Positions 8,579 through 15,282 of a stretch of DNA of 64,000 nt are shown piece after piece; within the stretch, counting starts at the first letter, position 1, and each line of letters starts with the position of its first letter. The DNA is from Actinophytocola algeriensis. GTDB lineage: Bacteria > Actinomycetota > Actinomycetes > Mycobacteriales > Pseudonocardiaceae. The notes under the pieces are model-generated. The model ran no database searches. It had not been told where the DNA came from and saw only the letters and a list, made by a program, of their open reading frames with translations. The stretch spans positions 1,041,269-1,105,268 of the forward strand of contig NZ_JACHJQ010000001.1 of the NCBI RefSeq assembly GCF_014203735.1. The letters run 5' to 3'. The position numbers and the translations under genes were made by a program.

Positions 8579-10283
8579 TCGTCACCTCCATGCTGCGTGC
8601 CGCGTCCGCCCTGGTCAGCCAGCCACGCCAGCTCGCTGCCGCCCGTGCGGGCTCGGTCCAGGGCTGTGAGCATCGAACCATCCGGGTGCCCTGCCGATCC
8701 AGCCATCGCAACACGAGTGCCACCTCTTCCGCGGGCGCCCCGCGCAGCGGACCCTCGCCGGGTACCACGGTCTCCGCCGCCGCGGCGAGCGCGTCCACCA
8801 CCGGCATCGGCGGCACCCCGCGCCGCGCCACCCCCGCCGACGCCAGCCTGCCGTACCGGACCACCGCGAACTCCCAGCCGTGGTTCCCGTCCGGCCGCGC
8901 CGCGATCAGCTCCGGCACCGCCGCGAGCGCGGCCAGCCGCTGCCCCCGGTCCAGCGCGCGGACCAGCACGCTCAGCCGGTCCCGGTCGACACCCGCCTGC
9001 TCGAACCGCTCCGCCGCCGCGTGCGCCCGCAGCCGCCGCTCCAGCACGTGCAGCGGGTCCAGGAGCCTGCCCGCCACCAGCGACACGAACGACGACACCG
9101 ACGGCGCGTACTCGTCGGTCGTCTGCCTGCCGGCGCAGGGCGCCTGGCAGCGGTGCAGCTCCGCCAGCGCGCAGGGCGTGGCCCCGGCGCGCTGTGCCGG
9201 GATCCGCACCGTGCACGGCCGGATGCCGGTGGCGTCCTGCAGCGCCACCATCGCGTCCTCGGCCAGTCCCCGCGACCGGAACGGGCCCAGCGCGCCGCCG
9301 CGCGGTGTCCGCACCAGTGACAGGCGCGGGAACGGCTCGTCGGTGAGCGTCAGCCACCACGCCTGCTTCGGGTTCTTCGACCGCCGGTTGTACGCGGGCT
9401 TGTGCGCCGACAGCAGCCGCAGCTCGCGGACCTGCGCCTCCAGCGAGTGTGCGCACTCGACGTGGTCCACCCGCACCGCGAGCGCCACCATCTCCCGCAG
9501 CCTGCGCCTGGTCTCGCTCGCCGTGAAGTACTGTCGCACCCGCCTGCGCAGGTCGCTCGCCGTGCCGACGTACAGCACCTCCTCGCCCGGCCCGCGGAAC
9601 AGGTACACCCCCGGCGTCGACGGCAGGTGCGCCGCCATGGTCCGCTTGCGGCGCTGCTCCGGGGTGACGTCCGGGATGTAGTCGTGCAGTTCCTCGAGGG
9701 TCTGCACACCGAGCGACCCGACCCGCTCCAACAAGGAGTGGAAGACGTCGACGGTGGCCCGCGCGTCCATGAGCGCGCGGTGGTTCGGGGTGGTCGAGGC
9801 TCCCAGGAGCGCCGCCAGCGCGGACAGCCGGCAGCTCGGGGCCTCCTCCCTGGTCAGGACCCGCCGAGCCAGCTGGACCGTGCACACGACCGCGGGTTTC
9901 GGCCAGCGGTAACCGTGCCGCTCGCAGGCCTTGCGCACGAAGTTGGTGTCGAACCCGGCGTTGTGCGCCACCAGCACCGCACCGCTGATGAACTCCATGA
10001 ACGCGGGCAGGACCGCGTCCAGCCGCGGCGCGGTGTACACCATCGCGTCGGTGATGCCGGTCAGCGCGACGATCTCCGGGGGGATGCCGCGGCCGGGGTC
10101 CACGAGCGTGGCGAACTCGCCGAGCACCTCGCCGCCGCGGACCTTCACCGCGCCGAACTCGGTGATGGTGTCCTCGTCGCTGACCCCGGTGGTCTCGAGG
10201 TCGAACACGACGAAGGTGGTGGCCCGCAGCGGCGTGCCCAGCTCGTCGAACGCGAGCTGGCCGCCCGCCCCCGGTTTGGTCAT
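8571..10283 (-). CDS. DnaQ-type 3'-5' exonuclease fused to UvrC-like GIY-YIG nuclease
   Basis: Two nuclease modules in one 570-residue protein. Residues about 18-180 form a DEDDh exonuclease: FVVFDLETTG (exo I), VAHNAGFDTNFV (exo II) and NHRALMDARAT (exo III with the histidine). From about 220 a GIY-YIG domain follows (PGVYLFRGPGEEVLYVGTAS...RRVRQYF) and then UvrC-like sequence with a cysteine-containing segment (CALAELHRCQAPCAG). It corresponds to Rv2191-type proteins, predicted to act in nucleotide excision repair like Cho. The ATG at 10283 lies 7 bp after a TAGCTT hexamer preceded by a PafBC-type motif. The 3' end overlaps iolC. Confidence 0.9.
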   Translation of the reverse strand: MTKPGAGGQLAFDELGTPLRATTFVVFDLETTGVSDEDTITEFGAVKVRGGEVLGEFATLVDPGRGIPPEIVALTGITDAMVYTAPRLDAVLPAFMEFISGAVLVAHNAGFDTNFVRKACERHGYRWPKPAVVCTVQLARRVLTREEAPSCRLSALAALLGASTTPNHRALMDARATVDVFHSLLERVGSLGVQTLEELHDYIPDVTPEQRRKRTMAAHLPSTPGVYLFRGPGEEVLYVGTASDLRRRVRQYFTASETRRRLREMVALAVRVDHVECAHSLEAQVRELRLLSAHKPAYNRRSKNPKQAWWLTLTDEPFPRLSLVRTPRGGALGPFRSRGLAEDAMVALQDATGIRPCTVRIPAQRAGATPCALAELHRCQAPCAGRQTTDEYAPSVSSFVSLVAGRLLDPLHVLERRLRAHAAAERFEQAGVDRDRLSVLVRALDRGQRLAALAAVPELIAARPDGNHGWEFAVVRYGRLASAGVARRGVPPMPVVDALAAAAETVVPGEGPLRGAPAEEVALVLRWLDRQGTRMVRCSQPWTEPARAAASWRGWLTRADAARSMEVTSG

Positions 10284-10290
10284 GCCCGGC

Positions 10291-10313
10291 AAGCTAGACC
10301 CGACCACCGACAA
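10291..10313 (-). promoter_or_regulatory. PafBC (RecA-NDp) type promoter of the DnaQ/UvrC-like gene
   Basis: On the minus strand TTGTCGGTG (10313-10305) is followed by exactly 8 bp and TAGCTT (10296-10291), with 7 bp to the ATG at 10283. This matches the actinobacterial RecA-independent DNA-damage promoter pattern TTGTCRGTG-N8-TANNNT at every defined base. Transcription would start at or next to the start codon and continue into the iol genes. Confidence 0.8.
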
Positions 10314-10343
10314 AGCCGGTCGGTGCGCCTCCGACCTGGGGAC

Positions 10344-10349
10344 TAACCT
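10344..10349 (+). promoter_or_regulatory. -10 hexamer of leaderless NYN gene
   Basis: TAACCT lies 6 bp before the ATG at 10356, a spacing that places the transcription start on the A of the start codon. No ribosome binding site is present between them. Confidence 0.5.
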
Positions 10350-10355
10350 GTAGAG

Positions 10356-11711
10356 ATGGTGCCGTCGATCCAGCCGGTCGATCCAGTCGAACCGGTGGAC
10401 GGGCCGTCCGAGGAGGACGGCGAGTCCACTGTGGACTGGACCGCGCTGCCGGACGCCGTGCGCACCAGGATCGCCGAGCTCGGCGCGGACGCGCTCGGCG
10501 CGTTGCCCAAGGTAGACGTGCCGCAACAGCTGCGCGCGGTCGCCAAGTTCACCCCCGCCAAGCGGGCCAGGCTCGGCGCGGGCGCCATCATCGCGAGCCT
10601 GCGGGACTCGGTCGCGTTCCGCACCGCCGTCGTCGAGTGGTGCCGCGAGCACCGGCCGGCCACGCTCGACCTGTCCGGTGACGACCCGGTCGCCGTCGCC
10701 GCCGCCGCGGTGCTCCAGGGCGCGGACACCGCGCCCCACTACCTCGAGCTGGTGTCGCGCCGCGCGTCCGACGCGGGCCTGCGGGCCCAGCGGGACGCGG
10801 CGGTCGTCCGCGCGGAGAAGGCGGAGACCGAGCTGGCGAAGGTGCGTGCCGAGCTGGAGGACGTGCAGGACGCCGTGGACCGGGTCCGCGCGGAGGGCGA
10901 GGCCGAGCTGGAACGGCTCCGCAAACGCCTGCGTGAGCAGGGTGTCCGGGTGCGCAACGCCAAGGACGAGGCGGAGAACGCGGCGGGTGCGATCGAGCGG
11001 ATCCGTGCCGAGACGCGGGCCGAGCTCGCCGCGCTCACCGACCAACGCGACCGCGAGCGGGAGCGGGCCGAGACCGAACGGGCCCGCGCGGAGCGGGCCG
11101 AGGCGGACGCCGAGATGGCCAGGCAGTCCGCGCGCGAGGCCAGGCAGGCGGACGAGGTCCGGCTCGCGTTGCTCGTCGACACGCTCGACGGCGCGGTCAC
11201 GGGCCTGCGCAGGGAACTGGCACTGGGTGGCTCCGGCCCCCGGCCCGCCGACCTCGTGCGCGGCGCGACGGAGGCCCAGGGCTCGGTCGGCCGCGTCGAG
11301 GACCCGGCCGCGCTGGACCGGCTGCTCGCACTGCCGACTGTGCACGTCGTGGTCGACGGCTACAACGTCACCAAGACCGGTTACCCCGAGCTGTCGCTCT
11401 CCGACCAGCGCGAACGCCTCATCCGGCAGCTCGCGGCGCTCGCCGCCCGCACGTCCGCCGAGGTGACGCTCGTGTTCGACGGTGCGGGTGTGGTGGCGGT
11501 GCCGACGACCGCGCCGCGGGGTGTGCGGGTCCTGTTCTCCGACCCCGGCGTGCTCGCCGACGACGTGATCCGCGCGCTGGTCACGGCAGAGCCGGAAGGG
11601 CGCCCGGTGGTCGTCGTGACCTCCGACCGAGCCGTCGCCGACTCGGTGCGCCGCCGCGGCGCGCACCCCGTTCCGTCGGCCGTTCTGCTCGCCCGCCTCG
11701 GACGGAGCTGA
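10356..11711 (+). CDS. NYN-domain (PIN-like) putative RNase with coiled coil
   Basis: A 451-residue protein. The N-terminal third is a helical domain with an acidic lead-in; residues about 145-295 are a long Glu/Arg/Ala-rich coiled coil (EKAETELAKVRAELEDVQDA and similar heptads); the C-terminal 120 residues are a YacP-type NYN domain with HVVVDGYNVTKTGYPELSLS, EVTLVFDG and VVVVTSDRAVADSVRRRGA supplying the expected acidic residues. NYN domains cleave structured RNA or tRNA; the substrate here is unknown. Actinobacterial annotation often calls it an RNA-binding protein. It is divergent from the nuclease gene, and its start appears leaderless. Confidence 0.85.
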   Translation: MVPSIQPVDPVEPVDGPSEEDGESTVDWTALPDAVRTRIAELGADALGALPKVDVPQQLRAVAKFTPAKRARLGAGAIIASLRDSVAFRTAVVEWCREHRPATLDLSGDDPVAVAAAAVLQGADTAPHYLELVSRRASDAGLRAQRDAAVVRAEKAETELAKVRAELEDVQDAVDRVRAEGEAELERLRKRLREQGVRVRNAKDEAENAAGAIERIRAETRAELAALTDQRDRERERAETERARAERAEADAEMARQSAREARQADEVRLALLVDTLDGAVTGLRRELALGGSGPRPADLVRGATEAQGSVGRVEDPAALDRLLALPTVHVVVDGYNVTKTGYPELSLSDQRERLIRQLAALAARTSAEVTLVFDGAGVVAVPTTAPRGVRVLFSDPGVLADDVIRALVTAEPEGRPVVVVTSDRAVADSVRRRGAHPVPSAVLLARLGRS

Positions 11712-11712
11712 C

Positions 11713-11735
11713 CTGTCGGTGGCCGGCGCTACGGT
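11713..11735 (+). promoter_or_regulatory. Near-match PafBC-type promoter of the isochorismatase gene
   Basis: CTGTCGGTG (11713-11721), 8 bp, then TACGGT (11730-11735), 6 bp before the ATG at 11742. It differs from the TTGTCRGTG-N8-TANNNT pattern only in the first base. The -10 and leaderless spacing look sound; damage control is uncertain. Confidence 0.45.
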
Positions 11736-11741
11736 CACCGC

Positions 11742-12296
11742 ATGACAACTTTGGAGAACCGGCCGGGCACCGCGCTGATCGTCATCGACGTGCAGAACGG
11801 TGTGGTCGCGGGGGCACACGAGCGCGACGCGGTGGTCGCGAACATCGCGACGCTGGTCGGCAGGGCGCGCGAGGAGAAGGTCCCCGTCGTGTGGGTCCAG
11901 CACTCCAGCGACGAGCTGCCGAAGGGGAGCGACACCTGGCAGTACGTGCCGGAGCTGCCGCCCGGTGACGGGGAGCCGGTCGTGGAGAAGGAGTACGGCG
12001 ACTCGTTCGAGGACACGACCCTGGAGTCGGTGTTGTCGGAGCTGAAGGTGGGGCGGCTGATCGTGGCGGGCGCGCAGACCGACGCCTGTGTCCGTTCGAC
12101 GCTGCACGGTGCGTTCACCAGGGGCTACGACGCGATCCTGGTCGGCGACGCGCACACGACGGAGGACCTCACGCAGTGGGGCGCGCCGTCACCGGCGGAG
12201 GTCATCTCGCACACCAACCTGTACTGGAGCTTCCAGACGGCGCCGGGCCGCGAGGCCGGGACGGTCAAGACGGAGGAGGTCGACTTCGCCTCCTAG
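11742..12296 (+). CDS. Isochorismatase-family cysteine hydrolase
   Basis: A 184-residue member of the nicotinamidase/isochorismatase superfamily. The catalytic Asp is D16 in LIVIDVQNGV and the nucleophilic Cys about C116 in VAGAQTDACVRST; the lysine of the triad is expected around residues 85-105. Substrate cannot be read from sequence: these enzymes hydrolyse nicotinamide, ureidoacrylate-type amides or vinyl ethers. It stands alone, and its TAG stop is part of the left inverted repeat of the intergenic element downstream. Confidence 0.85.
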   Translation: MTTLENRPGTALIVIDVQNGVVAGAHERDAVVANIATLVGRAREEKVPVVWVQHSSDELPKGSDTWQYVPELPPGDGEPVVEKEYGDSFEDTTLESVLSELKVGRLIVAGAQTDACVRSTLHGAFTRGYDAILVGDAHTTEDLTQWGAPSPAEVISHTNLYWSFQTAPGREAGTVKTEEVDFAS

Positions 12297-12414
12297 TGCT
12301 GTGTCCACCAACGTTTGCCGGGTCCTGCGGCGGGTCCGGCCAAGCCGACGGTGATCGCCGTACCCGGGGTGGGGCTGGGTTTGCCGTGAAAGTCGCGTTC
12401 AGGGCATCGCCGGT

Positions 12415-12500
12415 GCTGTGAAAGGCGCGTTGAGGGCGTTGAGTGCCCTGAAAGCGCCTTTCGCAGCGTGGCCAATGCCGTGAAAGCGCCTTTCACGGCA
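12415..12500. terminator. Two adjacent hairpins, probable bidirectional terminator
   Basis: First hairpin: arms 12415-12428 and 12454-12467 pair in 13 of 14 positions. Second: arms 12476-12486 and 12490-12500 pair perfectly (TGCCGTGAAAG / CTTTCACGGCA) around a 3-nt loop. No U-tract follows. Similar arms built on the GCCRTGAAAG motif recur at the ends of other convergent gene pairs in this window. Confidence 0.55.
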
Positions 12501-12662
12501 CAACGGACGTCGTGAGGGTGCGCGGGAGACGCCGGGGGGCGCCAGGGGCGCGAGCCCCACACCACACCCCAGGCAGACCGACCCATGCCAAAGAACCGAA
12601 GATGCCAACCCGGAGCCATCCCGGAGACCTGCCCCTCCGGCGAGGAGCCGCCGGAGGCAAAA

Positions 12663-12747
12663 CCCGCCCGCGGAGGCAACCCGCCCGCGGAGGCAACCCG
12701 CCCGCGGAGGCAACCCGCCCGCGGAGGCAACCCGCCCGCGGAGGCAA
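12663..12747. repeat. 17-bp minisatellite, five identical units
   Basis: Five perfect head-to-tail copies of CCCGCCCGCGGAGGCAA (12663-12679, 12680-12696, 12697-12713, 12714-12730, 12731-12747), with degenerate half-units on both sides. The 17-bp period is not a multiple of three, so the long reading frames through it are artefacts. Confidence 0.95.
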
Positions 12748-12819
12748 CCCGCCCGGCGAAGACACCCGTCCGGCGAGAACAAACCACGAACCCACCCCGG
12801 CCAACGCAAGTGGACACAG

Positions 12820-14472
12820 CTAGCCGCCGAACTCCCAGTGCCACGGCTCCTCCCGGCCGCGGCCGGGCCACGCCCACTCCGGGTTGACCCAGCCGAACGA
12901 CAGCGCGTTGGCGCGGAGCCACGCGTACTGCGCTGACCCGAACGACTGCGCGCCACCGCACAGGTCGAGAGCCAGGCCCCAGCCGTGGTTGCTGGTGCCG
13001 GGCACGGCCGCGAGCGCGGGCTTCTGCGCGTACAGGCGGACCTGCGCGTCGAACCCGCGGTACGAGTCGGTCAGGCACATCGGCGTGCCGAAGGTGGTGG
13101 TGTACGCCTCGTTCATCGCGCCGAACGCCGCGGCCGCGTCGCAGCGCAGCCGGTGCGCCGCCATGCCGAGCGGGCACAGGGCGGTCTGCGGGATGAACCC
13201 GTTCGGATAGCCGCCCCACACGCCCGACGGCACGGACACGCCGCCGCAGCGCCACGGCAGGCCGTCGTCGGTCGCCTCGGGGACGGCCCGTGGCGCGACG
13301 TGGGCGAGTGCGGGGCGGGCGAAGCCGAGCGCGTCGGCCGGCAGGTCGGTGACCACGACCCCCGCCAGGCGGGCGTCGGCGGCCAGCATCGTGCGCTCGT
13401 CGAGCACGATGCCAACGCCCTGCACGCCGTACTGCTTCGGCCCGAGGAACACGAGGTCGCCCGGGTGCGGCGTGGTGACGGGCGCGAGCACGGCGTACTG
13501 GTCGGCGAGCCCGGGCGGCACCGCGGCGCCGTACCCGGCACTGACCAGGCCGTCGCACGAGTAGGCGACCGGGCCCGCGCCGTCGGGCACGTACGGCTTG
13601 CCGAGCGCGTCGACGGCGTGGGTGACGGCGGCGACGGTCTCGGCGGGCAGCACCAGCAGCCGCTCACCGGACGGCAGCGTTCGCTCCGCGACGCCGGGCT
13701 CGGACATCGCGGTCAGGCCGGCGGGGAAGTGATCAGGGTCACGCAGCCGCTCGGCCGGCGGTGGCGTGATGCCTGCCGCCGCCAGCCGGTCCAGGTAGGC
13801 ACGCCAGTTGTCGGCCGTCGTCCGGTTGCGTTGCTGCTGGGCCTTCTGCTGGGCGACGACCGCCGCGTTCGTGTCGGACACGACACCGCGCAGCTCCGAC
13901 GACACCGCGGCGGCGCGGTCACTCGCGTCCGCGTTCCGCCGGTCCAGGTCGGCCTTGCGGCGGCCCGCGGCGCCCGCGGCCTCCTCCGCCGCGTCCTCGG
14001 CCGCCAGCGCGGCGGTCTGCCTGCGCACGGCGCCCGCGAGGCGCACGTCCTGGTCGGCGCGCAGGCGGTCGAGCAGGCCGGTGCCGTCGAGGAACTCGGA
14101 CGGGTCGTCCGCGGACAGCAGCGCTCGCAGCTCCTCGGGCTGCGCGAGGGTCTCGTAGACGGTCGCCGAGTACGCGTCGACCTCGGCCTGCTGCGCTGCC
14201 ACGACGTCGTCGGCGGCCGTGCGCTCGGCGCGTGCGGCCGCGGCGGCGTCGTTCGCGGTCCGCAGTTCCCGCTCCGCGTCGTGGATGTGGCCCGCGAGGT
14301 CCGCCAGCTCGCGCTGCACGTCCGTCGCCGTGCGCTGCAGCCGCGCCACCTCGGGGGCGGCGAACGCCTCGCCAGGCCGCGGATCGGCCGCGGGGGCGCC
14401 GGGCGGGCCTGGCTCGGCCGCAGGCGCCGTGAGCAGTGCGGCGGCGAGCGCCAGTCCCACTGCCACGCGCAC
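12820..14472 (-). CDS. Secreted coiled-coil protein with degenerate NlpC/P60 domain and M15 (VanY-like) peptidase domain
   Basis: A 550-residue exported protein. Signal peptide VRVAVGLALAAALLTAPAAE; a long Ala/Glu/Arg coiled coil (about residues 40-230) as in RipA-type hydrolases; then an NlpC/P60-like domain in which the Cys motif survives (AYSCDGLVSAGYG) but the catalytic His position reads VQGVGIVLD instead of HVGIYxG; finally an M15 D-Ala-D-Ala carboxypeptidase-like domain with SYRGFDAQVRLYAQ, GTSNHGWGLALDLC and EEPWHWEF, supplying the zinc and catalytic residues. The GTG at 14472 has a strong GGGGGAGG 6 bp upstream. It probably trims peptidoglycan stems. Its TAG stop lies in the repeat element. 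Confidence 0.82.
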   Translation of the reverse strand: MRVAVGLALAAALLTAPAAEPGPPGAPAADPRPGEAFAAPEVARLQRTATDVQRELADLAGHIHDAERELRTANDAAAAARAERTAADDVVAAQQAEVDAYSATVYETLAQPEELRALLSADDPSEFLDGTGLLDRLRADQDVRLAGAVRRQTAALAAEDAAEEAAGAAGRRKADLDRRNADASDRAAAVSSELRGVVSDTNAAVVAQQKAQQQRNRTTADNWRAYLDRLAAAGITPPPAERLRDPDHFPAGLTAMSEPGVAERTLPSGERLLVLPAETVAAVTHAVDALGKPYVPDGAGPVAYSCDGLVSAGYGAAVPPGLADQYAVLAPVTTPHPGDLVFLGPKQYGVQGVGIVLDERTMLAADARLAGVVVTDLPADALGFARPALAHVAPRAVPEATDDGLPWRCGGVSVPSGVWGGYPNGFIPQTALCPLGMAAHRLRCDAAAAFGAMNEAYTTTFGTPMCLTDSYRGFDAQVRLYAQKPALAAVPGTSNHGWGLALDLCGGAQSFGSAQYAWLRANALSFGWVNPEWAWPGRGREEPWHWEFGG

Positions 14473-14634
14473 GCGGTACCTCCCCCGTAGAACGGTGTCC
14501 TCACCGCGTACAACGCAACCTCCGTATACGGGGATGCGGCTTTTCCGGTTCACCGTATTTCCTCGCGGTCGGTGGACGGCACGCGGGCGGCGGCGAAGGG
14601 CTTGCGCCGGTCCTGACCTGGGCGGATCCCGGAA

Positions 14635-14657
14635 TTGTCGGTGGTGTCGCCTAACGT
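14635..14657 (+). promoter_or_regulatory. PafBC (RecA-NDp) type promoter of the small cysteine protein
   Basis: TTGTCGGTG (14635-14643), exactly 8 bp, TAACGT (14652-14657), then 7 bp to the ATG at 14665. Every defined base of the TTGTCRGTG-N8-TANNNT pattern is matched and the message would be leaderless. Confidence 0.8.
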
Positions 14658-14664
14658 CGCCCGC

Positions 14665-14880
14665 ATGAGGAACCACACGGGATCGGAGCGGGAAATGATC
14701 ATTGACTGCGACAGCTGCGTGGTCCGCGGGCTGGCCTGCGGGGACTGTGTCGTCAGCGTGCTGCTCGGCGTGCCGCCGAACGTCGAGATAGACGCCCTGG
14801 AGCAACGGGCGATAGATACGCTCGGCCGCGCGGGGATCGTCCCGAGACTGCGCCTGGAGCCCGTCGACCGCTCGGCGTGA
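14665..14880 (+). CDS. Small CxxC-type conserved actinobacterial protein
   Basis: A 71-residue protein with a conserved core EMIIDCDSCVVRGLACGDCV followed by VSVLLGVPPNVEID, which I recognise as a widespread actinobacterial small protein without known function. Two Cys pairs (CDSC and CGDC, about residues 15-18 and 25-28) could bind zinc or an iron-sulfur cluster or form disulfides. I chose ATG 14665 because the promoter places the transcript start there; ATG 14695 with GGAG upstream is the alternative and begins at the conserved core. It lies divergent from the peptidase gene. Damage-inducible expression is predicted from the promoter. Confidence 0.72.
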   Translation: MRNHTGSEREMIIDCDSCVVRGLACGDCVVSVLLGVPPNVEIDALEQRAIDTLGRAGIVPRLRLEPVDRSA

Positions 14881-14983
14881 CCGATTTGCCCGACACGCCG
14901 GGCCGAACCGGGCGGTCGACGAGCGGTCAACTCGCATCGCCGAACGGCACGACCGCGTTACCACAAGCCGGTGAACTGTGGTG

Positions 14984-15012
14984 TTGCTGTAGTCACACAA
15001 CGAAGTTAGGAC
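14984..15012 (+). promoter_or_regulatory. Candidate promoter of the NlpC/P60 gene
   Basis: TTGCTG (14984-14989) and TAGGAC (15007-15012) are spaced by 17 bp. If used, the transcript begins near 15019 and carries a leader of about 265 nt before the ATG at 15283. The -10 lacks the final T of the consensus. Confidence 0.35.
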
Positions 15013-15144
15013 TGCTCCATTGGTGTTCCGGAGGGTCTGAACCACTTTTTTCGGCGGGCCAGGTAGACGCATCGACTCACGTTTCGTAACCTGTCCGAGA
15101 TCTCGCGGCCGATCAGTGGCACACCCCGAGGCCGCTACGCGGGA

Positions 15145-15270
15145 TCGCCGCCGAAATCGGCCTTGTCGAGAGGCCGGACCGGATTCCCCCACGGTGGGTG
15201 GGGCACCGATGATGGACAGCCGTTGTTGCGGTAGTCCCTTGTCACAGCGCTACCCGGTCGGCGGTTCGGA
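15145..15270 (+). promoter_or_regulatory. Possible c-di-AMP (ydaO-type) riboswitch upstream of RipA-like gene
   Basis: The long leader of this peptidoglycan hydrolase gene has segments resembling the ydaO-type aptamer: a GATTCCCCCACGGTGGGTGG block (15181-15200) in place of the GGGGA-CC/GGGG half, and CACAGCGCTACCCGGTCGGC (15244-15263), close to the 3' consensus CAGCTAACCCGGTAGGC. The GTGAAT element is not recognisable. RipA/RpfA-type genes are classical ydaO targets in actinobacteria, which supports the idea. The assignment is tentative; a covariance search would decide. Confidence 0.42.
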
Positions 15271-15282
15271 CGTAAGGGAGAC

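Larger units (their letters stand above)
12294..12822. repeat. Intergenic repeat element with stop codons in its terminal inverted repeats (copy 1)
   Basis: Between the convergent isochorismatase and peptidase genes. The left end, 12294-12309, reads TAGTGCTGTGTCCACC; the right end, 12809-12822, read on the minus strand, is TAGCTGTGTCCACT. The first TAG is the stop of the left gene and the second TAG the stop of the right gene. Inside lie two hairpins (12415-12467 and 12476-12500), a tract shared with the 26-kb intergenic region (segments near 12545-12575 and 12620-12660, inverted orientation) and a 17-bp minisatellite. No protein-coding gene is credible here. Confidence 0.7.

Noticed and set aside
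12663-12747. CRISPR array
   Set aside because: Tandem 17-bp units without spacers; no cas genes anywhere in the window.
12493-12804. Open frames encoding repetitive RAGCLRGRVASAGGLPP-like peptides
   Set aside because: They arise from the 17-bp minisatellite read through in several frames; the period is not a multiple of three and no start signal or homology is visible.
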